Below, piece by piece: positions 52,464-61,412 of a stretch of DNA of 64,000 bases (within the stretch, counting starts at the first letter, position 1; the number at the start of each line of letters is the position of its first letter). Origin of the DNA: Gallaecimonas sp045291545 (GTDB taxonomy: Bacteria; Pseudomonadota; Gammaproteobacteria; Enterobacterales; Gallaecimonadaceae); assembly GCF_045291545.1 (NCBI RefSeq), contig NZ_CP149514.1, forward strand, positions 2,480,001 through 2,544,000. Direction: 5' to 3'. A program made the translations under genes and the position numbers. The notes beneath the pieces are model-generated. The model saw nothing but the letters and a program-made list of their open reading frames with translations. It was not told the origin of the DNA and ran no database searches.

Positions 52464-53453
52464 TTACTCCAGCAAGTGAGCAATTTTGTAATTCAGGGTC
52501 GGCAGCGAGCTTTCACTAAGCAGCAGCAATAGATCGAACGTTAATTGGTAACCTTCCAACCCATAGCTGATCTCCACGGCCAAAATACGTTTCCAGGGCT
52601 TGGCATGGGCCAGCAGTTCACTGATGTCGCGATGCAAGCCAAGCACCGCCGGGTGCCCCTGGCAAAAGCGCACATCCAGCTGCTCAGCAAGCCCGGTCAA
52701 GCAGGCGCTGACCAGCACATTGGCAATGTCGGTCAGCAGTTCCACCTGCACCGCTTCTGTCAGCTGTCCTTCATGTTTTAGCAACCGCGCCACATCCGCC
52801 ATATCGGCATCATCCAGCAACAGCAGTGCCTCGCCTGCCAGCCCCGGGCCAATAAAGCCCTGGCAAATGGCCGAAACCCGATCTGACATGGCTGATTGCA
52901 GTGCCATCTGCAACTCTGACAGCTCCAGCAAATCGACTTTCGGGATCGGTAATTTGACGAAGATCCCCAGCATTTTTGCCAGCAAGGCCCCGGCCTGGCC
53001 CATGGCCACATTGACCACTTCCTGATAGCCGTCGCGAATATCTACCGACAGGCTAAGCTGCTCACGCTCGGCCACAGTATCGCTTGGCTGATACAGCCCG
53101 GTTTTCGTCAAGGCCGCCAGCAGTTGCGTGTCGTTCAGTGGCTTTTTGATAAAGTCGACGGCGCCCAGCGCCATGACCCGCTGATGAGCCTGCTCCTGAA
53201 TATCGCCGGACACCACAATCACCGGTAGCGGCTTTTCAGCCCGCTTCAGTACTTCCAGCACCTGATAGCCGTCCACGTCCGGCATGTTCAGATCCAGAAA
53301 AAGAATATCCGGGCGCTGATCGCGGATCTGCGCCAATCCCTCGCGACCATTACAGGCAAAGTGAATATCGACCTGCCAATCAGCAGGCAATGAGCACGCC
53401 ATCTGCTTACGCGCCATATTCGAGTCATCACAGATGAGAACGTTGGTGGTCAT
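52464..53453 (-). CDS. Response regulator fused to a CheC-like phosphatase domain
   Basis: 329 residues. The N-terminal receiver domain has D9/D10, phosphoacceptor D54, the serine of VVSGD and the lysine of FIKKP. Residues about 135-325 resemble CheC: EVVNVAMGQAGALLAKMLG then PIPKV reproduces the ExxN...P signature, while the second half has DIAN in place of ExxN. CheC/CheX proteins dephosphorylate response regulators. A receiver plus CheC protein may therefore act as a phosphate sink or switch. No kinase or chemotaxis genes are adjacent; only the PAS protein accompanies it. Confidence 0.88.
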   Translation of the reverse strand: MTTNVLICDDSNMARKQMACSLPADWQVDIHFACNGREGLAQIRDQRPDILFLDLNMPDVDGYQVLEVLKRAEKPLPVIVVSGDIQEQAHQRVMALGAVDFIKKPLNDTQLLAALTKTGLYQPSDTVAEREQLSLSVDIRDGYQEVVNVAMGQAGALLAKMLGIFVKLPIPKVDLLELSELQMALQSAMSDRVSAICQGFIGPGLAGEALLLLDDADMADVARLLKHEGQLTEAVQVELLTDIANVLVSACLTGLAEQLDVRFCQGHPAVLGLHRDISELLAHAKPWKRILAVEISYGLEGYQLTFDLLLLLSESSLPTLNYKIAHLLE

Positions 53454-53581
53454 GGCTGGTCCGGCAGGTTAGATACCCGAAGCCTAGAGAGGACAAAGCC
53501 AAGATGCAAAATATCTGCTGAAAGAAATACGATTTTTTCAGTCGCTTATAACTACTGGCTGCCGCCCGACAGGACGGCCGC

Positions 53582-54112
53582 TCAGTCTTCGGCTGCCACC
53601 AGCGGGCTGCTAACGGCTTTGCGGCCGCGTACAAAGGTCAGCGCGACCCGCTCCGACATCAACATATAGGGTATCCAGATAGCAGCCGGCAGTAATGTTG
53701 ACAGCAGGTTATGCAGAGTCGATTTATCAAAGATCCCCTGGACATTAGGTAATACCAACGAAGACAACCACGCATTGACAAAAACTACCAACGGATAAGC
53801 AATGGCTAAGGCGATATATAACCGGGGGAAACGGTAGTTTTTCGTGTAGAAAAATAGCGCCTTTACCACACTGGCAATAAAGACCACTAAGTAAATAAGG
53901 AGTTGGATAACTAAGAACGTAGCAAAGTGGGGGATATAGGCTGATGATCCCGGCGTAGTCAGGGCCGCCATGGTGTCAGCAGTTAGAGAGTGATATATAG
54001 AAAATATTGCAACAGCCAGACCAAGAGGAGCGATGGTAACCCCAATTCCTACCAAAATCAGCCAGCCACTGAGCCCTTCAAGATGGGCATTATAATCATC
54101 CCTGATTGACAT
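53582..54112 (-). CDS. DUF2569-family membrane protein
   Basis: 176 residues with four hydrophobic segments (LSGWLILVGIGVTIAPLGLA; FLVIQLLIYLVVFIASVV; LYIALAIAYPLVVFVNAWL; LLPAAIWIPYMLMS). The opening GLSGWLILVG and the closing YMLMSERVALTF are typical of DUF2569 proteins, whose function is unknown. AAGGA precedes the ATG. It stands alone, with a 128-bp gap to the response-regulator gene in which I see no convincing signal. Confidence 0.82.
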   Translation of the reverse strand: MSIRDDYNAHLEGLSGWLILVGIGVTIAPLGLAVAIFSIYHSLTADTMAALTTPGSSAYIPHFATFLVIQLLIYLVVFIASVVKALFFYTKNYRFPRLYIALAIAYPLVVFVNAWLSSLVLPNVQGIFDKSTLHNLLSTLLPAAIWIPYMLMSERVALTFVRGRKAVSSPLVAAED

Positions 54113-54181
54113 CTATCCTTCCCTACTACACCTAAAATCAGGCAACCTTTATAAACTAAGCACCATCAGCTGACAATTACC

Positions 54182-54212
54182 GCAGTCTTAGACTGCCAGT
54201 CGCTACACTGGC
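54182..54212. repeat. Two overlapping short dyads upstream of the DUF2569 gene
   Basis: GCAGTC at 54182-54187 with GACTGC at 54191-54196, and GCCAGT at 54195-54200 with ACTGGC at 54207-54212, could form alternative hairpins. The 185-bp gap 54113-54297 holds nothing else I can support. Confidence 0.3.
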
Positions 54213-54297
54213 CGAGAAAACCCGTGCACTGCGCCAGGGCATAGCACTGGGCAGCAAACGCCTGTTGCGGCCCGGCCGCCAGAGGCTCAGCGAGTGA

Positions 54298-54636
54298 TCA
54301 TTTTACGCGGATGCGATACACCTTCGGTGCCTGTCCTTTTGCCGCCTGACACTGCACGTCCAGCTCTGCCGAATGCACACCCGCAGAAGGCTGGTAACGC
54401 ACTACAAAAGCGTTACCACGGGCAAAAGCCTGCTCGCGTACCAGTGTGCTTTGACCGTAACGCTGATAAAACCATACAGCGGCTACCGGGCAAACCTGCT
54501 GCTCATTAACCTGCAGCCGCAAGAGGAGCTCTTTGCCACTTTGCTGACGGTGTAACTGGTAACCGCTGTCAATAAATGCTGGCGCCGCCTGCGCCACTGC
54601 CGGTAGCAGCAATAATGCCATTACCATTCGTTTCAT
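54298..54636 (-). CDS. Small exported protein of unknown function
   Basis: 112 residues with a clean signal peptide (KRMVMALLLLPAVAQAAP, cleavage near residue 18). The mature 94 residues contain two cysteines (QQVCPVAAVWFY and LDVQCQAAKG), which could form one disulfide in the periplasm, and a strand-rich look. AGAGG is seven bases before the ATG. I do not recognise the family. It follows a short frame at 54650-54847 by 13 bp. Confidence 0.7.
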   Translation of the reverse strand: MKRMVMALLLLPAVAQAAPAFIDSGYQLHRQQSGKELLLRLQVNEQQVCPVAAVWFYQRYGQSTLVREQAFARGNAFVVRYQPSAGVHSAELDVQCQAAKGQAPKVYRIRVK

Positions 54637-54649
54637 GACCCAACCTCTG

Positions 54650-54847
54650 TTATTGCACGTCGACGTGATAGCCCTGGCGGGCCACGAGTTGCATCAGCGT
54701 ATCCTGTTGCCTGGCTGTCAGGCAATGGTACGTCACCGCCATGGCGCCGCGTGCCAACACAAGCAACAGACTGGCACCTTTTAGTTCGGCCCAGGCTATG
54801 GTCTGCAAGCCGTTTTTACTGCGCCGCGCCAAGCCTACACAGAGCAA
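54650..54847 (-). CDS. Possible small protein of unknown function
   Basis: A 65-codon frame with codon use like its neighbours, containing AWAELKGASLLLVLARGAMA and TARQQDTLMQLVARQGYHVD. The farthest start, TTG, sits in the T-tract of the M61 gene terminator and has no Shine-Dalgarno, so the true start is unclear and may be internal. Tight spacing to the exported protein gene downstream argues for coding. It could also be a decayed remnant. Confidence 0.35.
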   Translation of the reverse strand: MLCVGLARRSKNGLQTIAWAELKGASLLLVLARGAMAVTYHCLTARQQDTLMQLVARQGYHVDVQ

Positions 54848-54848
54848 G

Positions 54849-54870
54849 AAAAAACCCCGCCGAAGCGGGG
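54849..54870 (-). terminator. Intrinsic terminator of the M61 peptidase gene
   Basis: CCCCGC at 54855-54860 and GCGGGG at 54865-54870 enclose CGAA; a T-run follows on the minus strand. Confidence 0.92.
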
Positions 54871-54886
54871 CTTTGTCAGACTTGCC

Positions 54887-56782
54887 TTAGCGCGCTTTCA
54901 ACACCTGGCTAAGGTAGTCAGGCTTATCCTTGATACGCACCAGGTGCGGATACTGGAGGCCACCGTGATAATCAATATTGATGGTCAGGTAACGGTTGAA
55001 GTCTTTGACCAACAGCTCAATCGGCTGCTTGCTGGTCGTTGCTTCCTTGACCGCATCCTTCAGGGTTTCGCCACTGTATTGAGTACCATTAACGGCAATG
55101 ATCGTCATGCCCGGAGCCAGGCCGGCATTAAAGGCGGGGCTGTCCCACAGGACGTCACTCAGGCTGCCGTCGTTACCGGCCATAAAGCCCAGTGAGTAAA
55201 CGAAGTCGGTAGCTTTGTAACGCTGCTCAATGGCCTTGATCGCCGCTGACGCTTTGTCGTTGTAGATCAGTTTCCAGCCTTGGTCATTAAAGGACTTTGA
55301 CAGGTTCACATGGCCTTTGAGACGACTGTTCAAGAAACTGCGCCAGTCGTATTTTTCAATGCCGTTGAGCGTGTCAACAACGTCGTCAAAGGTATAGGTA
55401 TTGATGTTCCAGGCGCCGTTGTCCATGCCAAAGAAGGCTTTGGCAAAATCGTCCAGAGAATGCTGGTCGTGACTGAGCTGACGCAGCTTGGCATCCACCG
55501 CAAACCAGATCAGCTGGCCACCGGAATAGTAATCTTCACTCATCTGGTAGTTGCGATACGGCAGCGGTGCGCGCTGGGCGATGGTTGGATCGTTAGTGGT
55601 ATCCCAGATGTTGCGCCACTGCATGCCTGGGCGACCACGGTCATAGGTAGCCGCCAATCGCGCCATCATATCCATGGACTGCTTGTGGCTCCACAAGCCG
55701 GCACGGGTCGCAAACACATACCCCCAGTACTGGGTTTGGCCTTCATAGACCCACAGGCCATGGTCACGCTTGGTCTGGTTATAAGTTGGCGTCCACAACT
55801 TGGCTGGGCGACGGTATTTACCGTCCCAGGAATGGTTAAATTCGTGCGCCAGCAAATCGCGGCCCAACCAGGATTTTTTCCAATCAGTGAAGTAGTCCTC
55901 ACCGGCACTGTTTTCACTGGAGCGGTGATGCTCCAGACCAATGCCGCCGAGCTTGTCGGTTAGCGCCAACAGGAAGTCGTAGTGGTTGTAGTGGTGAGCA
56001 CCATACACCTTGTACATCTGCTGGATAAGGTTGCGATGCGCCGCTAGCCCTTCTTTAGTGATGTCCAGATCCTTGGCCCGATCGGCAAAGACATTGAGCC
56101 GCACCGGAGTTTTGGCACCAGGGTTCAGGTCCACCTGCTTGTAGTACTTGCCAGCAAACATCGGCGAGTCGACCAGGTTTTCAAAATCGATCGCATTAAA
56201 GCGCACGTGGTTACTTTCCACTTGGGCACCTTCCAGCGCGGTGGCAAAGTGCCAGCCTTTGGGCAGGGTTACACTGGGCTGCACCTGGATCTGACGGCTG
56301 TAATGGCCGGCCGGGTAAAGGGCCACGGTGTTCCACTGCAAATTCAGCATTTCCGGTGTCATTACCACCCGGCCCTGTGCCGGGCTCTGCGGTGACAGGA
56401 ATTTAAAGTCGACATCCAGCGTTTTGGTCCCTTCAGGCACCTCGACATGGAAGGCATAGACGTTGCCGTCATCACGCTCCCAATTCAGGGTTTTGCCATT
56501 GGCTTGGATGCTAATACCGGCCACTTTATCAATAGGGCCAGTGGGCGAATGGTGACCGGGGATCCAGGCCGGATACAGCAGCGTCAGCGGGCCGGGAGTG
56601 ACGGGCAGTGTTTCATGGACACGAAAAATGCGGTGGCCCAAATCAGTGGCGTTGACATTCAGCTTGATGGTGCCCGGATAGGGCGTGTCTTTAGGCTGCG
56701 GTACTTCAGCTGCGGCAGGCAGGGCGCAAAGTGTCGCCAAAACGGCAGCACTGACAACGGCGTATTTCACGGTATTCTCCAT
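54887..56782 (-). CDS. M61-family exported metallopeptidase with PDZ domain
   Basis: 631 residues. A signal peptide (AAVLATLCALPAAAEV) is followed by an N-terminal beta domain, the zinc-binding HEFNHSW with a downstream glutamate in GLWVYEGQTQYW, and a C-terminal PDZ domain (about 525-610, VLWDSPAFNAGLAPGMTIIA). Relatives such as Sphingomonas glycyl aminopeptidase remove N-terminal glycine or alanine. It acts in the periplasm or outside. It has its own terminator. Confidence 0.92.
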   Translation of the reverse strand: MENTVKYAVVSAAVLATLCALPAAAEVPQPKDTPYPGTIKLNVNATDLGHRIFRVHETLPVTPGPLTLLYPAWIPGHHSPTGPIDKVAGISIQANGKTLNWERDDGNVYAFHVEVPEGTKTLDVDFKFLSPQSPAQGRVVMTPEMLNLQWNTVALYPAGHYSRQIQVQPSVTLPKGWHFATALEGAQVESNHVRFNAIDFENLVDSPMFAGKYYKQVDLNPGAKTPVRLNVFADRAKDLDITKEGLAAHRNLIQQMYKVYGAHHYNHYDFLLALTDKLGGIGLEHHRSSENSAGEDYFTDWKKSWLGRDLLAHEFNHSWDGKYRRPAKLWTPTYNQTKRDHGLWVYEGQTQYWGYVFATRAGLWSHKQSMDMMARLAATYDRGRPGMQWRNIWDTTNDPTIAQRAPLPYRNYQMSEDYYSGGQLIWFAVDAKLRQLSHDQHSLDDFAKAFFGMDNGAWNINTYTFDDVVDTLNGIEKYDWRSFLNSRLKGHVNLSKSFNDQGWKLIYNDKASAAIKAIEQRYKATDFVYSLGFMAGNDGSLSDVLWDSPAFNAGLAPGMTIIAVNGTQYSGETLKDAVKEATTSKQPIELLVKDFNRYLTINIDYHGGLQYPHLVRIKDKPDYLSQVLKAR

Positions 56783-56903
56783 CCGCTCAGGTAGTGATGT
56801 TCCCTGACCTTACACCGGCCCTTGCCGCCAGACCGGCGCTTTGTCTCGCCGAACCCGCAGCTGGTCGCGAAAGCAGTACAAATTTCTTATATTTAACAAC
56901 AAA

Positions 56904-57809
56904 TTAACTTGCCGCTGCGAGGCTGACCGGACGCACCCCCAACGTGTGGCAAATGGCATAGCTCTGCTCGGCCCGGTTAAGGGTGTAAAAGTGAAACTCC
57001 CGCACCCCTTCACGGCGCAGCACCCGCACCTGATCAAGGGCAATGGCAGCGCCCAGTAACGAACGGGTAGTTGGGTCATCTTCCAGGCCATCAAAACGCT
57101 GCGCCAACCAGTTGGGCACTTTCACGTTGGTCAGGCTGGCAAAGCGTTGCAGGGTCTGAAAATTACTGACCGGCAGAATACCGGGCACAATTTCAGCGTC
57201 GATACCGACACCGGCGCACCGGTCACGAAACCGCAAATAGCTTTCCACATCGAAAAAGAACTGGCTGATAGCGCGGCTGGCGCCGGCATCCAGCTTGCGT
57301 TTCAATGCCAGCAGATCGGCTTGGGCACTTTTGGCCTCCGGGTGTACTTCCGGGTAGGCCGCCACAGAAATATCAAAGTCTCCCTCCTCACGCAGAATAC
57401 GCACCAAATCGGCCGCGTAGAGACGGGTGTAATGCCGCCCGGGCTGGCGATCGCCACGCAGCGCAACCACATGGCGAATACCGCTTTGCCAGTAATCGCG
57501 GGCAATGGCACGCAGCTCTGGCTCGTCGGTATCAATACAGGTCAGGTGCGGCGCCGCTGTTAAACCGGTACGTTCAGCAATGCCTTTGATGACCTTGTGC
57601 GTGCGCTGCCGCGATTCGTCACCGTGCCCGTAGGTGACCGACACAAAGCGTGGTGCCAGTGGCGCCAAGCGATCCAGTGCCGCCCATAGCTGCTGTTCCG
57701 CCTGAGCCGAGCCCGGAGGGAAAAACTCAAAAGACACCTCGATATCGGCTGGCAGTTCACTGACCGACTGGTTCAGTAATTCCAGATGCTGGGCATGAGA
57801 CAGGGACAT
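56904..57809 (-). CDS. metF: 5,10-methylenetetrahydrofolate reductase
   Basis: 301 residues (E. coli 296). The catalytic glutamate lies in VSFEFFPPGS, flavin-site segments in VALRGDRQ and AAYPEVHPEAK, and QFFFDVESYLRFRD follows. It makes methyl-tetrahydrofolate for methionine. GGAGAG precedes the ATG. It is 90 bp downstream of metL, with a promoter and MetJ boxes in the gap, so it can be transcribed separately. Confidence 0.97.
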   Translation of the reverse strand: MSLSHAQHLELLNQSVSELPADIEVSFEFFPPGSAQAEQQLWAALDRLAPLAPRFVSVTYGHGDESRQRTHKVIKGIAERTGLTAAPHLTCIDTDEPELRAIARDYWQSGIRHVVALRGDRQPGRHYTRLYAADLVRILREEGDFDISVAAYPEVHPEAKSAQADLLALKRKLDAGASRAISQFFFDVESYLRFRDRCAGVGIDAEIVPGILPVSNFQTLQRFASLTNVKVPNWLAQRFDGLEDDPTTRSLLGAAIALDQVRVLRREGVREFHFYTLNRAEQSYAICHTLGVRPVSLAAAS

Positions 57810-57830
57810 GAGCTCTCCAATTGGCCACTT

Positions 57831-57873
57831 TTACGCTTAGACGTCCAAAACAGTATTGGACGTTTAGACGGCC
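57831..57873. promoter_or_regulatory. MetJ operator of metF
   Basis: Box-like 8-mers (consensus AGACGTCT): AGACGTCC at 57839-57846 (7/8), GGACGTTT at 57858-57865 (6/8) and AGACGGCC at 57866-57873 (6/8), plus a weak TTACGCTT at 57831-57838. They form two adjacent pairs separated by 11 bp inside a larger dyad from TTGGCC (57821) to GGCCAA (57875). Confidence 0.7.
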
Positions 57874-57880
57874 AAATCAA
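57852..57880 (-). promoter_or_regulatory. metF promoter
   Basis: On the minus strand TTGATT (complement of 57875-57880), a 17-bp spacer and AATACT (complement of 57852-57857) form a moderate sigma70 promoter, 43 bp before the metF ATG. MetJ boxes fill the spacer. Confidence 0.5.
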
Positions 57881-57899
57881 CCCCGTGTAGAAAAAATAC

Positions 57900-60101
57900 T
57901 CACGCCAGCGTGTTCAGCAGCTGCAATACATCCGACTGAATACCGGCTGCCGTTACTTGCGGGCCGGCTCCAGGGCCTCGAATAATCAACGGGTTGTCTT
58001 GATAGAAGTGGCTTTGAATCGCAAAAATGTTGTCGCCCGGAGTCAGGTTGGCAAAGGGATGATCCGCCGCCAAGGCCTGCAAACCAACGCGGGCATCCAG
58101 ATGTGGCCCCTGCCGCCGCAGTTGTGCCACATAGCGCAGTACCTTGCCGTCGGCTTGGGCAGCTTGCAGTGCCTGTTGCAGGGGGCCATCTAAGGCCTCC
58201 AGGCGGGCCAAGCTCGCCTCCCTGTCCAGCCCTTGCAGCGCCGCGGGCACCAGGTTGTCGATGCTGATCTGACCCAGCTCCAGGCGCCAACCGGCTTCGC
58301 GAGCCAGGATCAGTAACTTGCGGGCAGCATCTTGCCCGTTCAGGTCATCACGGGGATCCGGTTCGGTAAAACCCTTGGCGTGGGCCTCTCGTACCAAGGC
58401 CGAAAATGGCCGGGTGCCATCAAAATGCTGAAACAACCAGCACAGGGTGCCGGAAAACACCCCGCTGAGCTGCTCTAACTGATCGCCACAGCCCAGCAGA
58501 TCGGCAATTGCGGCCTGCACCGGCAACCCGGCTCCTACGGTAGTGTTATAACGCCAGTGGCGGCCACTTTGCTGCAAGCTCAGCTGGAGCCGATCATACT
58601 GCTGCTGTGGCGCTGCCCCAGCCTGCTTGTTGGCACTCACCAAATGGGCTCCTGCCGCCAGCAGTGCAGGATACTGGCTCGCAACCTCTGCTGACGCGGT
58701 CAGATCCAATATCATCAGGTGCGCAAAAGGGGCCTGCTGGCAAGCTAACAGCAAATCATTCGCGCGCCGTGGCGCTGCGGCCCTGGCGAAGCTGTCTTGC
58801 CAGTGTGCCGGGTCAATACCGTTGCCGTCGAACAACTGCTGGCGGCTATTGAGCAAACCATAGAGGCGCAACCGGCTGTTGAGCTGGGGTGCAAACCCGT
58901 CCAACCAGCGCCGGCCGATGGTGCCCAACCCCAAGACCACCACGCCTACTGCAAATAATCGATCATGCAACTGCGCCAATGCCGCCGCTGACGGTAATTG
59001 CCGCACCAGAGCCAGCAACGACAGCCCACCCTCACCACTACTTTGCTGTAACAAGGTGCCTGTGGCAGCAGTGGCTGCCAGAGCCTGCCCGGCAGGGCTT
59101 TGCCAGCTAAGGTCATTACCGACCAACGCCAACAATGCCACCTGCTCTGGTTTGGCCCCGGCCGGCTCCGGCAAATACAGTATCTGGCCACCGTTCTCCG
59201 TGGCATAGGCTTGCTGGCGTTGCTCGGGAGTGGCTTGCGGCAGGTAACAGCGATAGACCGGTTGGCGCCAGGTCAAACTGGCCAGCGGCTGGCTGCCATG
59301 GCGGGCAGCAATGCAGGTGCCGTTTTGCTCCGGGCTGAAGGTGCTGCGCACGCGCAAACTCTGGCGACTGAGATCCAGGGGCGCCAGCGTCCTTGGGTGT
59401 AGTACCGGCGAGCCCAGGCGGGCCAGTTCGGTAGCCACGTTGCCAGACAACTGGCGCAAGGCATAAGCGCCACTCAGCTGCCGTGGATCGGCGGTATAAA
59501 TGCCTGCAACATCTGTCCAGATGGTCACGGTGGCGGCATCCACATAACGGGCCAGCAAGGTGGCCGTGTAATCCGAGCCGTTACGCCCCAGCGTACGCGT
59601 TTGCCCCTGTGCATCAGCGCCAATGAAACCGGTCACCACCGTCAGCCGCTCATCCAAAAGGGCCTGCAGCCGCCCGGCACTTTCATCCACAGGGCAACCG
59701 TCGGCAATCACAAGAAATTGCCGGGCATCAAGGCAACACGCACCCAGCAGCGCTGCCAGTAAACGGGCTGACCATAACTCGCCAAAAGCCAGCAACCAGT
59801 CACGGTTATCAATGCCACGGGCCAATGCCTGGCTAATGGTGTCAGCATCTGCCGCCAAGGCGGCGGCCAGAGCTGCAGCCTGATCCACATCCGGCAATAA
59901 GGTCAGCAGTTGTTGTTGCTGTTGCAGCAGCACAGGCAGGGTCGCCGGTGTCAGGGCCAGCAGGGCATCGGTGGTGTCACCGGCGGCAGAGACCACCACC
60001 AGATCGCCGTCCTGGCAATACTGGCGCACCAGTGTGGCCACCTGCTGGTAGCAGGCGGCGTTAGCCAGGCTGGAGCCGCCAAACTTGTGGATGTGCCGCA
60101 T
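57900..60101 (-). CDS. metL: Bifunctional aspartokinase II / homoserine dehydrogenase II
   Basis: 733 residues from the ATG at 60101 (GTG one codon earlier is possible; GGAGG spacing favours ATG). The N-terminal kinase has KFGGSSLANA and FIGADAQGQTRTLGRNGSDY; the C-terminal homoserine dehydrogenase begins at VVLGLGTIGRRWLDGF and contains SANKQAG. It feeds aspartate into methionine and threonine synthesis. Its start overlaps the metB stop, as in the E. coli metBL operon. Confidence 0.96.
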   Translation of the reverse strand: MRHIHKFGGSSLANAACYQQVATLVRQYCQDGDLVVVSAAGDTTDALLALTPATLPVLLQQQQQLLTLLPDVDQAAALAAALAADADTISQALARGIDNRDWLLAFGELWSARLLAALLGACCLDARQFLVIADGCPVDESAGRLQALLDERLTVVTGFIGADAQGQTRTLGRNGSDYTATLLARYVDAATVTIWTDVAGIYTADPRQLSGAYALRQLSGNVATELARLGSPVLHPRTLAPLDLSRQSLRVRSTFSPEQNGTCIAARHGSQPLASLTWRQPVYRCYLPQATPEQRQQAYATENGGQILYLPEPAGAKPEQVALLALVGNDLSWQSPAGQALAATAATGTLLQQSSGEGGLSLLALVRQLPSAAALAQLHDRLFAVGVVVLGLGTIGRRWLDGFAPQLNSRLRLYGLLNSRQQLFDGNGIDPAHWQDSFARAAAPRRANDLLLACQQAPFAHLMILDLTASAEVASQYPALLAAGAHLVSANKQAGAAPQQQYDRLQLSLQQSGRHWRYNTTVGAGLPVQAAIADLLGCGDQLEQLSGVFSGTLCWLFQHFDGTRPFSALVREAHAKGFTEPDPRDDLNGQDAARKLLILAREAGWRLELGQISIDNLVPAALQGLDREASLARLEALDGPLQQALQAAQADGKVLRYVAQLRRQGPHLDARVGLQALAADHPFANLTPGDNIFAIQSHFYQDNPLIIRGPGAGPQVTAAGIQSDVLQLLNTLA

Positions 60102-61258
60102 CACCCCTCCCGTAGCGCTGACCAGGCTTGTGTCAGATCCGCAATCAGGTCGGCACTGTCTTCAATACCAACAGAAAAACGCAGCAGCCCTTCATGAATA
60201 CCGGCCGCCGCACGGGCTTCGGTGCTCATCGCGGCATGCGTCATGGTGGCCGGTACCGCCACCAGGCTTTCGACGCCACCGAGCGATTCCGCCAATGAGA
60301 ACAACTGCAGTCGTGCCACAAAAGCCGCCAGGGCGTTAATGTCAGCGTTAAATTCGACACTGAACATGGCGCCGAAGCTCTGTTGCTGACGCTTGGCCAG
60401 AGCATGGCCAGGGTGGCCAGGTAAGCCGGGGTAGTGAATCACTTTCACTTCCGGCTGCGCGGCCAGCCAGTTCACCAGTTGCCTGGCATTGTCTTCATGA
60501 ACCCGATAGCGAGCCGCCAGGGTACGCAGGCCACGCAGGGTCAGGTAACTGTCAAAAGGCGCGCCGGTAATGCCGATGCAATTGGCCCACCAGGCCAGTT
60601 GCTCACCCAGCGCCGGATCTTTGGCCACCAGCGCGCCGCCCACCACATCCGAATGGCCATTGAGGTACTTGGTAGTCGAGTGCAACACCAGATCAGCTCC
60701 CAAAGCCAGCGGTTGCTGACCAATGGGAGACAAAAAGGTGTTGTCTACCAGCACCTTGGCCCCCACCGCATGGGCCTGCTGGCAAATATCGGCAATATCG
60801 ACCACCCGCAGTAAGGGGTTAGAGGGGGTTTCCAGCCATACCAGTTGCGGCTGCTGTGCCAGCGCTTGTGCCAGCGCCTGGTGGTCACTCTGATCAATGC
60901 TCAACAGCGTAAAGGCGCCCTTGCTGGCCAGTGCATTAAAAAGCCGCCAGGAACCCCCATAACAATCGTGTGGCACCACCAGGGTATCGCCAGGGCTCAA
61001 CAGCTGTAGTGCCAACGTTACCGCCCCCATGCCTGTTGCTGTAATGACGCCTCTGGCTCCCCCTTCCAGCTGTGCAATGGCCTCGGCCAGCAAGTCACGG
61101 GTGGGGTTGGCAGAGCGGCTGTAGTCATATCGGGCCGGCGTATGAATATCGTGAAAGCGGTAATTACTGGACAAATACAGCGGCGGCACCACGGCATTGA
61201 ACTGATGGTCGGTATCAATACCGGTGCGAACGGCAGTAGTACTCTGGCGAAAACCCAT
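60101..61258 (-). CDS. metB: Cystathionine gamma-synthase
   Basis: 385 residues (E. coli 386). PLP lysine in LHSTTKYLNGHSD, with YDYSRSANPTRDLL and LGGVESL as family motifs. It joins O-succinylhomoserine and cysteine. AAGGG precedes the ATG. It is divergent from metJ across MetJ boxes and leads the metBL operon. Confidence 0.97.
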   Translation of the reverse strand: MGFRQSTTAVRTGIDTDHQFNAVVPPLYLSSNYRFHDIHTPARYDYSRSANPTRDLLAEAIAQLEGGARGVITATGMGAVTLALQLLSPGDTLVVPHDCYGGSWRLFNALASKGAFTLLSIDQSDHQALAQALAQQPQLVWLETPSNPLLRVVDIADICQQAHAVGAKVLVDNTFLSPIGQQPLALGADLVLHSTTKYLNGHSDVVGGALVAKDPALGEQLAWWANCIGITGAPFDSYLTLRGLRTLAARYRVHEDNARQLVNWLAAQPEVKVIHYPGLPGHPGHALAKRQQQSFGAMFSVEFNADINALAAFVARLQLFSLAESLGGVESLVAVPATMTHAAMSTEARAAAGIHEGLLRFSVGIEDSADLIADLTQAWSALREG

Positions 61259-61312
61259 GCCCTGACCCTTTTAGAAACAGTACGAGCTCACAGGTTAGCC
61301 GCTTGAACTTTT

Positions 61313-61344
61313 AGACGTCAAGACATTTAGCCATCCAAATGTAG
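61313..61344. promoter_or_regulatory. MetJ operator between metB and metJ
   Basis: Four contiguous 8-mers: AGACGTCA (7/8 to AGACGTCT), AGACATTT (6/8), AGCCATCC (5/8) and AAATGTAG (4/8). A minus-strand -35-like TTGACG (complement of 61316-61321) lies within the first boxes, so bound MetJ could block metB. Confidence 0.8.
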
Positions 61345-61350
61345 AGTGAA

Positions 61351-61378
61351 TTGACTGTAAACCCCAAGCGGTTACAAT
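61351..61378 (+). promoter_or_regulatory. metJ promoter
   Basis: TTGACT at 61351-61356, a 16-bp spacer and TACAAT at 61373-61378 (5/6 each). The last MetJ box ends 6 bp upstream of the -35 element, consistent with autoregulation. Confidence 0.65.
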
Positions 61379-61412
61379 TTCTGCCACTCTAGCTAAGGTT
61401 AAAGGCACCCTC

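Noticed and set aside
54160..54300. Open frames on both strands in the gap after the exported protein gene, including a 43-codon continuation beyond its TGA
   Set aside because: No start codon with a ribosome binding site on either strand, and frames of this length are expected by chance at this GC content.
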